From NCBI GenBank assembly GCA_951800935.1, contig CATOLW010000013.1, positions 1-13,485 on the forward strand: 13,485 bases of DNA. Reading direction: 5' to 3'. The notes beneath the pieces are model-generated. The model did not search any database. It saw only the letters and a program-made list of their open reading frames with translations, and was not told the origin of the DNA. The position numbers were made by a program, and so were the translations under genes. Shown here in pieces: positions 7,162-13,485 of the stretch (position 1 is the stretch's first letter; every line of letters starts with the position of its first letter). This stretch comes from an uncultured Clostridium sp. GTDB taxonomy: Bacteria > Bacillota_A > Clostridia > TANB77 > CAG-508.

Positions 7162-7736
7162 TTATACACTTTTGCCTAAGAGTCTTTTTTGAATTTTCTC
7201 TAATTCCTGTACTCCTCTTGTTTGTTCTTCTATCATACAAACTGCAACATTTTTTAGTCTTGGGTCAATTCGATATGATAATAAATTTTCGCACATACTA
7301 ATTGCTCCTTCATGATGTGGTATCATTTCACCGTATAAAATTCCAATTAATATATTGGGTTCTAGGCGCTTTTTTCATTCTTTCTATCATGTTTTTGGTA
7401 ATTTCAAAATATTTTTCATTATAGCAATTTACTTCTTGTGGCATATTTTGAAATCCATAAGTATTTTTTTTAATTTCTTCCATTTCTACGATTCCTTTTG
7501 TTTGGGTTTTGATGATATTTTTAGCTATTTCTTGTAATGGTTTATAATTAGTATATTGTAATAAATTTTCTGACATATAAATTGCTGCTTGATGATGTGG
7601 TATCATACATTTGATAAAATTAATGGTTATACTGTTGGTTATTTCTTGTGATAGCATTTTTTCTGCCATTTGATTTAATATTTCATCAAAACGATATAAA
7701 TATTTTCTAGCTCTCATCACTTGTCTATTTCCGCAT
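7162..7736 (-). CDS. Tandem DUF305 protein, 190 aa (two +1 shifts at CGG)
   Basis: Read with +1 shifts at C7733 and C7333 this is a 190-residue protein made of two copies of a DUF305 half. The matching segments are FIKC-MIPHH (from about 41) and FIGE-MIPHH (from about 133), each followed by a helix with SENLL or CENLL and, later, an E-(E/K)-I region. DUF305 proteins are helical, ferritin-like and His-rich, often associated with metal or oxidative stress; the role here is unknown. No signal peptide is apparent. Start: ATG at 7736 with GGAG 10 nt upstream. The GTG/ATG pair at 7715-7720 lacks any RBS, and using the ATG at 7736 requires skipping the C of ATG-CGGA. Without the second shift the product ends at TGA (7328), losing the second MIPHH. 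Confidence 0.78.
7330..7333 (-). other. +1 frameshift site ATA-CGGT in the DUF305 gene
   Basis: Zero frame is ATA CGG TGA, an immediate stop. Skipping C7333 gives ATA GGT GAA ATG, reading FI-GEMIPHH, which aligns residue for residue with FIKCMIPHH in the first half of the same protein. This internal duplicate fixes the shift point to the base. Confidence 0.85.
7730..7733 (-). other. +1 frameshift site at the start codon, ATG-CGGA, in the DUF305 gene
   Basis: The only ATG with a Shine-Dalgarno (GGAG) is followed by CGG AAA TAG, a two-codon dead end. Skipping C7733 gives M-GNRQVMRAR and joins the long frame. N-terminal homology is not available, so this is the least secure of the six sites. 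Confidence 0.55.
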
Positions 7737-7753
7737 TTTTAACACACTCCTTT

Positions 7754-7776
7754 TTATATCTTATGCAAAGATATAA
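7754..7776 (-). promoter_or_regulatory. Leader hairpin upstream of the DUF305 gene
   Basis: Nine-bp inverted repeat TTATATCTT / AAGATATAA with a 5-nt loop, a few nt upstream of the ribosome binding site. It could be an mRNA-stabilising leader stem or an operator. A weak TTGGCT-17-TATCTT promoter match overlaps it. No further evidence. Confidence 0.35.
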
Positions 7777-7812
7777 GAGGCGTTCCTTAGAGCCAAAACA
7801 TACTGGAATTTA

Positions 7813-7862
7813 AAAAAAGGAAAGAGGAAAGCTCTACTTATAGCTTTCCTCTTTCCTTTTTT
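7813..7862 (-). terminator. Strong terminator of the coiled-coil gene
   Basis: Perfect 21-bp stem (7813-7833 with 7842-7862), 8-nt loop, arms rich in A/T at the base so the minus strand ends in a T run. It begins 18 nt after the stop at 7880. Read from the plus strand it would also terminate. Confidence 0.9.
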
Positions 7863-7879
7863 AATTTCGGTTTTTTCGA

Positions 7880-8623
7880 TTAAATGATTCCTACCAGTTC
7901 CAGCATATGCTTAATCCCTTTACTATTGTACAGAAGTTCATAATTGTATCCTTCTGAATAATAGTAGGCAACCATTTCAACATAGGCAACTGCTGAGAAA
8001 AATTCGTCACGAGTTTCAAATTCTTCTCTTACTGGTTCAACTTCTTCTTTCTTTAACAAGTCTTCCCCATTATACTTAAAGACACTATCAACAACCTTAG
8101 AAAATACCATATTGTCTAAATCAAATCTGGTAAATACTAACATATTTTCTCGTTTTTTATCGATCGCTGATATTGAAGCTGTCGGATGAACCAAGACAAG
8201 TTGCTGCATTTTTTGTAATTTTTCTTTCTTTTGAGCAATGATTGATTCTATCTGCTTCTTTTCTTTCTTTAAGTCTTCTTCTTTCTTCTTTTGCTCATTG
8301 AATTTTTCCATAGCTGCTTGCAAAGCTTCCTGTGCCTTTTTAACCTCTTCATCGACACTTTGACATATGTTTTTTTGCTCTTCAATTTGCTTGTCTATTC
8401 TGCCAAGTAGACTTTCTGAAAGTTCTATTTCCGCTTCTTGAAATTGGGGATTTTTCTTATCTCTCCAGTTTTCCTTCTTAGTTGTTAGCCTCTTTTTCAT
8501 GTCTCTTGAAATATTGGCAGCTGTTAATAGACTCTGGTAGGCAGTATGATTTCTTGCTTGATAGGTCCTCGCTAAATCATATATACTGCCTTCTGTTTCT
8601 TTCCGTTTTGTTGTCTTACTCAT
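7880..8623 (-). CDS. Coiled-coil hypothetical protein, 247 aa, probably acquired
   Basis: I do not recognise the function. A charged N-terminus is followed by a conserved-looking block (IYDLARTYQARNHTAYQS, 14-31), a long charged coiled coil (about 66-142, Glu/Lys/Gln rich) and a globular C-terminal domain (about 145-247) with FTRFDLDNMVFSKVVDSVF and a Tyr-rich EMVAYYYSEGYNYELLY segment. No signal peptide or membrane helix. ATG with GAAGG 7 nt upstream; own promoter (8677-8705) and a very strong terminator, so an independent cassette between two unrelated units. Residue 7 is encoded by CGG and must be read in frame: a +1 shift there ends within about ten codons. This is the only ordinary CGG in the window, and together with the isolated position it suggests recent transfer. 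Confidence 0.8.
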   Translation of the reverse strand: MSKTTKRKETEGSIYDLARTYQARNHTAYQSLLTAANISRDMKKRLTTKKENWRDKKNPQFQEAEIELSESLLGRIDKQIEEQKNICQSVDEEVKKAQEALQAAMEKFNEQKKKEEDLKKEKKQIESIIAQKKEKLQKMQQLVLVHPTASISAIDKKRENMLVFTRFDLDNMVFSKVVDSVFKYNGEDLLKKEEVEPVREEFETRDEFFSAVAYVEMVAYYYSEGYNYELLYNSKGIKHMLELVGII

Positions 8624-8649
8624 AAAAAAACCTTCTTTCTACTTTTTTC

Positions 8650-8668
8650 CTTAGTCTTATTGACTAAG
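8650..8668 (-). promoter_or_regulatory. Leader hairpin or operator in the coiled-coil gene leader
   Basis: Inverted repeat CTTAGTC (8650-8656) / GACTAAG (8662-8668) with a 5-nt spacer, just downstream of the -10. A 7-bp dyad at this place is a plausible repressor site or a 5' stabilising stem. Confidence 0.45.
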
Positions 8669-8676
8669 ATATAACT

Positions 8677-8705
8677 ATTATAACATATTTATTAACATAA
8701 CTCAA
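8677..8705 (-). promoter_or_regulatory. Sigma-A promoter of the coiled-coil gene
   Basis: TTGAGT (8700-8705), 17-nt spacer and perfect TATAAT (8677-8682) on the minus strand, about 55 nt upstream of the ATG at 8623 and just after the stop of the ABC permease. Confidence 0.8.
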
Positions 8706-8725
8706 ACTTTTTTATATGTTTCATT

Positions 8726-10820
8726 TTAAGACTCCTCTTTAATTATGTTTTTACTTCCTAAATAGGTTGCTAAGAAATAAGCTCCATAAATTAAGCTAAT
8801 TACAATAACTGTTATTATAATAGAAGGAAACAAATCCTTGCTACTTGCAAGCCCTGCCATCATACTTAAAACAAACTGGATCCCAAAAACAGAATGAATA
8901 ATAGCAAGTACTAGTGGCAATCCAAAAAATATTCCAATTTGTCTAAATAAGGCCTTATTTATCATTTTTTCATCACAACCAATTTTTCTTAAAATAATAT
9001 ATCTTTGTCTGTTGTCTGAGCTTTCTGTTAATTGCTTTAATGCTAAAATAGCAGAACTTGCAATTAAGAAAATAACGCCTAAGTAAATGGCAATAAAAGT
9101 AATAATAGTTGCCATTCCTACACTTGCTTCAACAATACTTATTTTGCTCATTCCATCAATTGTAATTCCTTGCTCATACAATTTTTGTATAACACTAGAT
9201 TCCTCTCGATTGGAAAATAGCTTTTCTATGGTTTCCTTTTCCTCATCCGTTTTTGTGTTATAATTAGCTGCTAAAAATGTTCTTTCTTTGTTTTCTTCTG
9301 GTAACATACAACTATCTGGTACTAGTATGACTCCTGTATTTATATGATTAGTTGACATAGCAATAAAGCCTTCTTGACAATTTTGATATTTTGATTTATA
9401 TTCTTTTCCTGCAATTGATAAAGTTTTTCTTTTTTCTAACACTTGATTTCTTAAGTCTTCCATAAAGTCAAAATCACAAAGTACAAGATATTCATCATCT
9501 TTTAATTCATATTGTTTATTTCCATAAAGCTTAGCAATTTTATTATAATCGCTTACTTTTACTATATCTTCTGGTGTTTTATATGCTAACATAGGATATT
9601 GCTCTTTTATATTTTCAAAATATTCTCCAAAAAAGGTTTCCCAAGTAAAGTCGTTGCTTATATAAATTGGTATTTCTACTACATCTTTTAATACACTCAT
9701 ATCTAGACCATTATTTTTCAAACTTTCTTCAATTGTTATTTTGGAATCTTCCCTTTGTACTTTAGAATAGATAATTTCTTTTCCATATTGATTAATTAAT
9801 TTTTCTGGTAAATTAGCAGTTTTATATAAATTAATATCAACTGGCGTCATTTCGTTTAACTCTCTTTGCATTGTATTTCTTAGAGATAGACTAGATGATA
9901 ATATAGAAATGGTCATAAATAACATCAAGCAAATAACACTTATACTAACTACCATCGTGTTAATTTTGTTATTAATTTGCCTTAACACAAACATATTCGT
10001 ATCTTTTAAATAAATTTTTTTCATGGATTTAATCAACTGTAAAATAAATCCTGATAGCGACCAAAAAATCAAAATGGTAGATACAATTCCCATCAAGATA
10101 ACGGGTAATATTTTTTCTGCTGTATCTAATGTCTGAACTCCTTTGGTTACTTTCCAATAAGCATATCCTAATAGTATGCTTGCGATTAAAAAGATAACCA
10201 CACATAAATATGGATTTTTGATTTTTACTTTTTCGTTTTTCTTTAAAGCTGTTAATAAATTGATTAATTTATACTTTGAAATAGTAATCGTATTGAAAAT
10301 TGCTACTGCTAGATACATAATAGCAAAATATACACAAGTTTTGATACAAGCATTTTTAGAAAATACAAAGGTAAAATCACTCATATCTGCTTCAAATAAT
10401 TTAGAAATTAGAATTGACATGAATTGAGAAGCAAATACTCCTATTACAGTTCCAACTGCTAGTGATACAATTCCCACTAAAATGGTTTCTAATAAGATAA
10501 TTTTTGAAATTTGTTTTTTCCCCATTCCGAAGTGTCATATAAATTCCAAATTCTTGTTTTCTTCGATTTATCAAAAAATTATTAGCATATACAATTAATA
10601 ATCCTAATATAACTGCCACAAACACAGATACCATGCCAAGCATACTTATCATTAGTTTAATCAGTTCTCTTGATGATTCTGATACTTTTAGGATTGCTTC
10701 TTGGCTATCTAATGAATTAAACATATAGAAAATAGCAACACCTAACACTAAAGTTAAAAAATAAATAGCATAGTCTTTGAAACTTTTTTTCATATTTTCA
10801 AAAGATAATTTAAATAACAT
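8726..10820 (-). CDS. Bce-type ABC transporter permease, 697 aa (one +1 shift at CGG)
   Basis: Membrane subunit of a peptide-antibiotic sensing/resistance transporter. With the +1 shift at C10529 the product is 697 aa, close to the usual 620-670 aa of BceB-like permeases. Ten membrane segments are visible: two near the N-terminus (about 18-37, 54-79), a group of five up to about residue 310, a large soluble loop of over 200 residues (about 313-555), and three at the C-terminus. That loop position is characteristic of BceB. FtsX-like motifs flank the shift (EFGIYMTL-GMGKKQIS, then ILLETILVG). ATG at 10820 has GGAGGTGA 8 nt upstream and overlaps the ATPase stop by 11 nt, so the two are translationally coupled. 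Without the shift, a 139-aa product retaining only two helices would result. Which peptides it recognises cannot be read from sequence. Confidence 0.88.
10526..10529 (-). other. +1 frameshift site CTT-CGGA in the ABC permease
   Basis: Zero frame reads GIYMTL then CGG AAT and leaves the family. Skipping C10529 gives GGA ATG GGG, reading IYMTL-GMGKKQI, the conserved Gly-containing turn after the second helix of FtsX-like permeases. Confidence 0.85.
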
Positions 10821-11578
10821 CGTTTAAATCACCTCCAAGAAGTGTTTGCACCTCAATTATTTTTTCAAAGAATTGTTTTCTTGTATCATTTCCTTTGACT
10901 AGTTCATTAAAAATTTTTCCATCTTTTATAAATAAAATTCGATTCGCATAAGAAGCAGTAAAAGCATCGTGAGTAACCATTAAAATTGTTGCTTCCATTT
11001 TTTGATTTAAATACTCAAAGTTTTCTAGCAATTGTCTAGCTGACTTAGAATCTAACGCTCCGCGTTGGTTCATCTGCCAGTACTAACTTTGGATTCGTAA
11101 TAATTGCTCTTGCTGATGCAATTCTTTGTTTTTGTCCTCCTGATACTTGATAAGGATATTTTTTTAAAATTTCCTTAATCCCTAGTTTTTCTGCTATTGT
11201 ATTTACTCTTTTATCAATTTCTTTTGCACTTACCTTTTGTATCGTAAGAGCTAACGCTATATTTTCATAAGCAGTTAAAGTATCTAACAAATTAAAATCT
11301 TGAAAAATAAAACCCAATTCCTCTCTTCTAAACTTATTTAAGCAATTTCCTTTTAACCTTGTAATATCTTGATTATTAATTATAATATGTCCTGCTGTTA
11401 CTTTATCAATCGTTGAAATACAATTAAGCAATGTCGTTTTTCCACTTCCAGAAGCCCCCATAATTCCCACAAATTCTTTTTTGTCCACTTCAAAACTAAT
11501 ATTATCAATCGCTTTGCTTAAATTTGTCTTCGTACCATAATATTTTTCAATATTTTTAACCTCTAAGATCTTCTCCAT
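10810..11578 (-). CDS. Bce-type ABC transporter ATP-binding protein, 255 aa (one +1 shift at CGG)
   Basis: ATPase partner of the downstream permease. With a +1 shift at C11062 the product is 255 aa, the normal family size. Walker A GASGSGKT (41-48), Q-loop IFQDFNLL (91-98), signature VSGGQ (145-149), Walker B LVLADE (165-170) and H203 of the switch (VTHD) are all present. The shift falls between T172 and G173 of the near-invariant ADEPT-GALDS Walker B/D-loop, so both the need and the place of the shift are certain if the gene is functional. Start: GTG at 11584 is only 3 nt from AGGAG, whereas ATG at 11578 is 9 nt from it and is preferred. Unshifted translation would end ten residues later without D-loop or switch His. 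Probably controlled by the adjacent response regulator through the 11725-11751 repeat. Confidence 0.9.
11059..11062 (-). other. +1 frameshift site ACG-CGGA in the ABC ATPase
   Basis: Zero frame reads LADEPT then CGG AGC and stops soon after. Skipping C11062 gives GGA GCG TTA GAT, restoring ADEPT-GALDSKS. This is one of the best conserved strings in ABC ATPases, so the shift point is unambiguous. Confidence 0.9.
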
Positions 11579-11608
11579 TCTCACATTCTCCTTTTAAATT
11601 GGTTTAAA

Positions 11609-11654
11609 TTGGGACAGGCACCAGTACCCCTTTTTTGTCGCGTTTTGGGACAGG
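11609..11654. repeat. Direct repeat TTGGGACAGG, REP/MITE-like remnant
   Basis: TTGGGACAGG occurs at 11609-11618 and again at 11645-11654, the first followed by CACCAGTACCCC. The minus strand reads GGTGCCTGTCCC, resembling repeats often seen beside REP-associated transposases. It is GC-richer than its surroundings and no transposase is present. It lies in the leader of the ABC operon. Confidence 0.45.
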
Positions 11655-11724
11655 TTTACCTTAGTCCTTTTATTTTTCTTATTTTAATTGTAAATCATTT
11701 TTCTAAAAAGTAACATCGATTTTT

Positions 11725-11751
11725 CTTACATTTATCTTACATTTTTGTAAG
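11725..11751. promoter_or_regulatory. Candidate response-regulator operator for the ABC operon
   Basis: Plus strand: CTTACATTTAT (11725) is followed directly by CTTACATTTTT (11736), an 11-bp direct repeat, and the second copy closes as a dyad CTTACA-tttt-TGTAAG (11736-11751). OmpR-family regulators bind such one-helical-turn repeats, and BceR-type sites are dyads of similar form. It sits upstream of the ABC genes and next to the RR/HK pair. No good -35 follows on the minus strand, as expected of an activated promoter. Confidence 0.5.
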
Positions 11752-11772
11752 GTTTCTTTGTTTCATTAAAAT

Positions 11773-11827
11773 AACTTCTTTTTTCTATTCTTAAATTTAT
11801 TCTAACTTAAGTATAGAAAAAGAAGTT
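11773..11827 (-). terminator. Hairpin after the histidine kinase gene
   Basis: AACTTCTTTTTTCTAT (11773-11788) pairs with ATAGAAAAAGAAGTT (11813-11827), with one bulged T and a 24-nt loop containing a smaller TTAA-rich dyad. It lies 57 nt past the kinase stop. The T tract after it on the minus strand is weak (ATTTTAATG), so it is an imperfect terminator. Confidence 0.5.
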
Positions 11828-11883
11828 GATTTCTATTTTGTATTTTAATAAATTTCTATCTGTTTTTATTCCTACCTTCAATT

Positions 11884-12900
11884 TTATCTCATCATATAAC
11901 TACTTTTGGGAAAAACTAGTTTTATTTCGGTTCCTTTATTTTGAATGGAATTTAATTCAATAGAAATTCCTAATTTATGGCATAGCTTTTTACACAAATA
12001 TAAACCGATTCCAGTTGATTTTTTGCTTGCTATTCTTCCATTGGTACCAGTAAACCCTTTATCAAAAACTCTTGTGATTTCTCCTTTCTTTATCCCTATT
12101 CCATTGTCTTTGAAATATAAAATAACTTTTTCTTTTTCTTGTTTTGCATATATTTCAATTTCTGAATTTCCCTCTTCTTTTTTATATTTTACACTATTTT
12201 GAATTAATTGATTTAAGATAAAGACAATCCATTTGCTGTCTGTATTAACACTAACTTCTAAATCATGCAAATTCATAGTTACTTTTTCTTGAATTAATAT
12301 ATTTTTATTTTTCTTAATCGATTCATTTACCATATCTTTTAATAAACTTTTTTTAATATAATAATCTTTTTCAACTGTATTGCTCCTTGCATAAAATAGA
12401 GCTTGTTCTATGTAATCTTCTACTTTATCTAATTCTTCATCAATGCTTTTAGTGGCTAACATTTTATTGTTTTCTATGATTAATTTACTGGCAGCTATTG
12501 GTAATTTTATCTCATGAATCCAAAGTTCAATGTATTCTTTATAATCCTCTGTTATATATTTATATTGATTTACATTTTCTAACATGGATTTATCTGTTTG
12601 TTCTAAAATTTCTTTTAATATTTTTCCTTCCATAAAACTAGGAGTTTTTATAAGTTCTGTTAATAAATATTTTTCATCAAGTTCATCTAGTGTAATAAAT
12701 ACTTGTTTATAAAATTTCTTTTTGGTAACATATTCAATTGTAATAGCTATAGCATACAAACCTAATATGGTAATTGGAACATAAATTTTAAGCAAGTTCC
12801 CAATTGGATAGATAGCTAATACTATTTCAATTGTAATAATTCCAAATGCCAATAAAATTATGGTTAATAATTTATCTTTTAAAAAATTTTTCCATGTCAT
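11884..12900 (-). CDS. Sensor histidine kinase, BceS-like, 338 aa
   Basis: Two adjacent N-terminal membrane helices (about 10-31 and 36-58) with almost no extracellular loop define an intramembrane-sensing kinase; such kinases normally detect the state of a partner Bce transporter rather than a ligand directly. After a cytoplasmic linker, the H box WIHEIKLP carries the phosphorylated H129, followed by the N box (LNQLIQNSVKY, N235), G1 DNGIGI (265-270), an F box VFDKGFTG and G2 STGIGLYL (295-302). All ATP-binding motifs are intact, so it should be active. ATG at 12900 follows the regulator's TGA by 1 nt, with GAGG 8 nt upstream, so the pair is one operon. Unlike the ABC genes it lacks any in-frame CGG. 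Confidence 0.93.
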   Translation of the reverse strand: MTWKNFLKDKLLTIILLAFGIITIEIVLAIYPIGNLLKIYVPITILGLYAIAITIEYVTKKKFYKQVFITLDELDEKYLLTELIKTPSFMEGKILKEILEQTDKSMLENVNQYKYITEDYKEYIELWIHEIKLPIAASKLIIENNKMLATKSIDEELDKVEDYIEQALFYARSNTVEKDYYIKKSLLKDMVNESIKKNKNILIQEKVTMNLHDLEVSVNTDSKWIVFILNQLIQNSVKYKKEEGNSEIEIYAKQEKEKVILYFKDNGIGIKKGEITRVFDKGFTGTNGRIASKKSTGIGLYLCKKLCHKLGISIELNSIQNKGTEIKLVFPKSSYMMR

Positions 12901-12901
12901 T

Positions 12902-13485
12902 TCATTTTCCTCTTTCTGTTTTTAATATATAACCTTGACCTCTTTTGGTTTCTAATAACTCTTTTAAATTTAGTTCGTCTAGCTTATTTCTTAATCTTGT
13001 TATATTGACTGTTAATGTATTATCATCAATAAAGCTTTCGCTATCCCATAGACATTCCATAATTTCTTCCCTAGAAACTATTTTTTCTTGATTTTCTACT
13101 AAATATTTTAAAATTCTAAATTCATTTTTGGTTAGTTCGATTTCTTTTTCATCTTTCTCAATCGTATTTTTCCTGGTATTTAATATAAATTCTTTGCCAT
13201 CTATTTTTTCTAAATTTTTATTTTGCATACTTGTTCTTCTAAGTAATGAAGCAATTTTGGCAAGCAAAATTTGAATGTTAAATGGTTTTGTAATATAATG
13301 ATCTGCTCCATAATTGATACTTAGTAATTCATCTAACTCATTATCTCTACTTGTTATGATGATGATTGGCAAATTTGATTGCTTTCTTAGTTCTTTACAT
13401 ATATATTCTCCATCTGCATTTGGCAAATTGATATCTAATAAAAGCAAATCTGGTTTTTGCTCTAAAATGTCGCAAATTGTATTAT
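12902..13485 (-). CDS. OmpR/PhoB-family response regulator, partial (N-terminus beyond the window)
   Basis: 193 residues are visible and the frame stays open to the right edge; the internal TTG at 13447 is not the start. The receiver domain is entered at about its second helix: phosphoacceptor Asp in LLLLDINLP, the T of IIIITSRD, and the KPFN lysine are present. The first 30 or so residues with the acidic pocket are outside. The C-terminal winged helix (about the last 90 residues) contains EIELTKNEFRILKYL, the recognition-helix region NTLTVNITRLRNKLDE and the terminal hairpin RGQGYILK. It should be phosphorylated by the adjacent kinase and activate the ABC genes. It ends with TGA, apparently the only genuine TGA stop in the window. 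Confidence 0.93.
   Translation of the reverse strand, partial: NTICDILEQKPDLLLLDINLPNADGEYICKELRKQSNLPIIIITSRDNELDELLSINYGADHYITKPFNIQILLAKIASLLRRTSMQNKNLEKIDGKEFILNTRKNTIEKDEKEIELTKNEFRILKYLVENQEKIVSREEIMECLWDSESFIDDNTLTVNITRLRNKLDELNLKELLETKRGQGYILKTERGK

Noticed and set aside
7364..7376. Frameshift in the A6 run of the DUF305 gene as the cause of the broken frame
   Set aside because: A shift there also opens the frame, but the zero frame stays coding-like (INWNFI) up to CGG TGA, and shifting at CGG aligns exactly with the first half of the protein.
8726..11578. Ordinary pseudogenisation of the ABC operon
   Set aside because: Both genes are otherwise intact to the last residue, keep strong RBSs and coupling, and each carries a single lesion of the same kind at the same triplet; decay is possible but does not explain the coincidence.
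11579..11584. GTG start of the ABC ATPase
   Set aside because: It is only 3 nt from AGGAG; the ATG at 11578 is correctly spaced and matches the usual N-terminus.

Overview
The window is strongly AT-rich and every gene I can support lies on the minus strand. AGGAG-type ribosome binding sites, TTGNNN-17-TATAAT promoters, an LPXTG protein with a sortase, a Bce-type ABC transporter with its two-component system, and cohesin/dockerin domains point to a low-GC Gram-positive (Bacillota, probably an anaerobic Clostridia-like gut lineage). The lineage is inferred from gene content only.

Layout, in transcription order from the right edge: a response regulator (cut by the edge) and a short two-TM histidine kinase, 12902-13485 and 11884-12900; a 305-nt gap holding a hairpin, a tandem CTTACA operator candidate and a GGGACAGG repeat; the ABC ATPase and permease they probably control (11578 to 8726); an isolated coiled-coil gene with its own promoter and strong terminator (7880-8623); a duplicated DUF305 protein (7162-7736); then a cell-surface cluster: LPXTG cohesin-like protein (5999-7012), sortase (5291-5908), dockerin-bearing N-acetylglucosaminidase (3037-5288) and a membrane-anchored cohesin-like protein (1779-3023). 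The left end has a histidine-phosphatase-fold protein (943-1695), a peroxiredoxin fragment (629-889), a 94-aa unknown (217-501) and the first 13 codons of another gene (1-40). The surface cluster reads as a small sortase-anchored cohesin-dockerin system displaying a peptidoglycan hydrolase; the BceRS-BceAB-like block reads as a peptide-antibiotic sensing and detoxification module.

The most unusual observation concerns decoding. Four genes (the glucosaminidase, the DUF305 gene, the ABC ATPase and the ABC permease) need six +1 frame changes to give full-length products. All six fall exactly at an in-frame CGG triplet, and in each case skipping the C leaves a glycine codon (GGA four times, GGT twice) that restores a conserved or homologous sequence, such as the ADEPT-GALD D-loop of the ATPase. 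CGG strings in other frames (fourteen found by eye in coding sequence) are read through with no shift. Only one in-frame CGG is read as an ordinary codon, in the isolated coiled-coil gene, which looks acquired. This fits CGG acting as an unassigned or four-base (CGGN = Gly) codon that triggers +1 frameshifting, rather than random decay. The glucosaminidase additionally carries one in-frame TGA, so partial pseudogenisation of that gene cannot be excluded.
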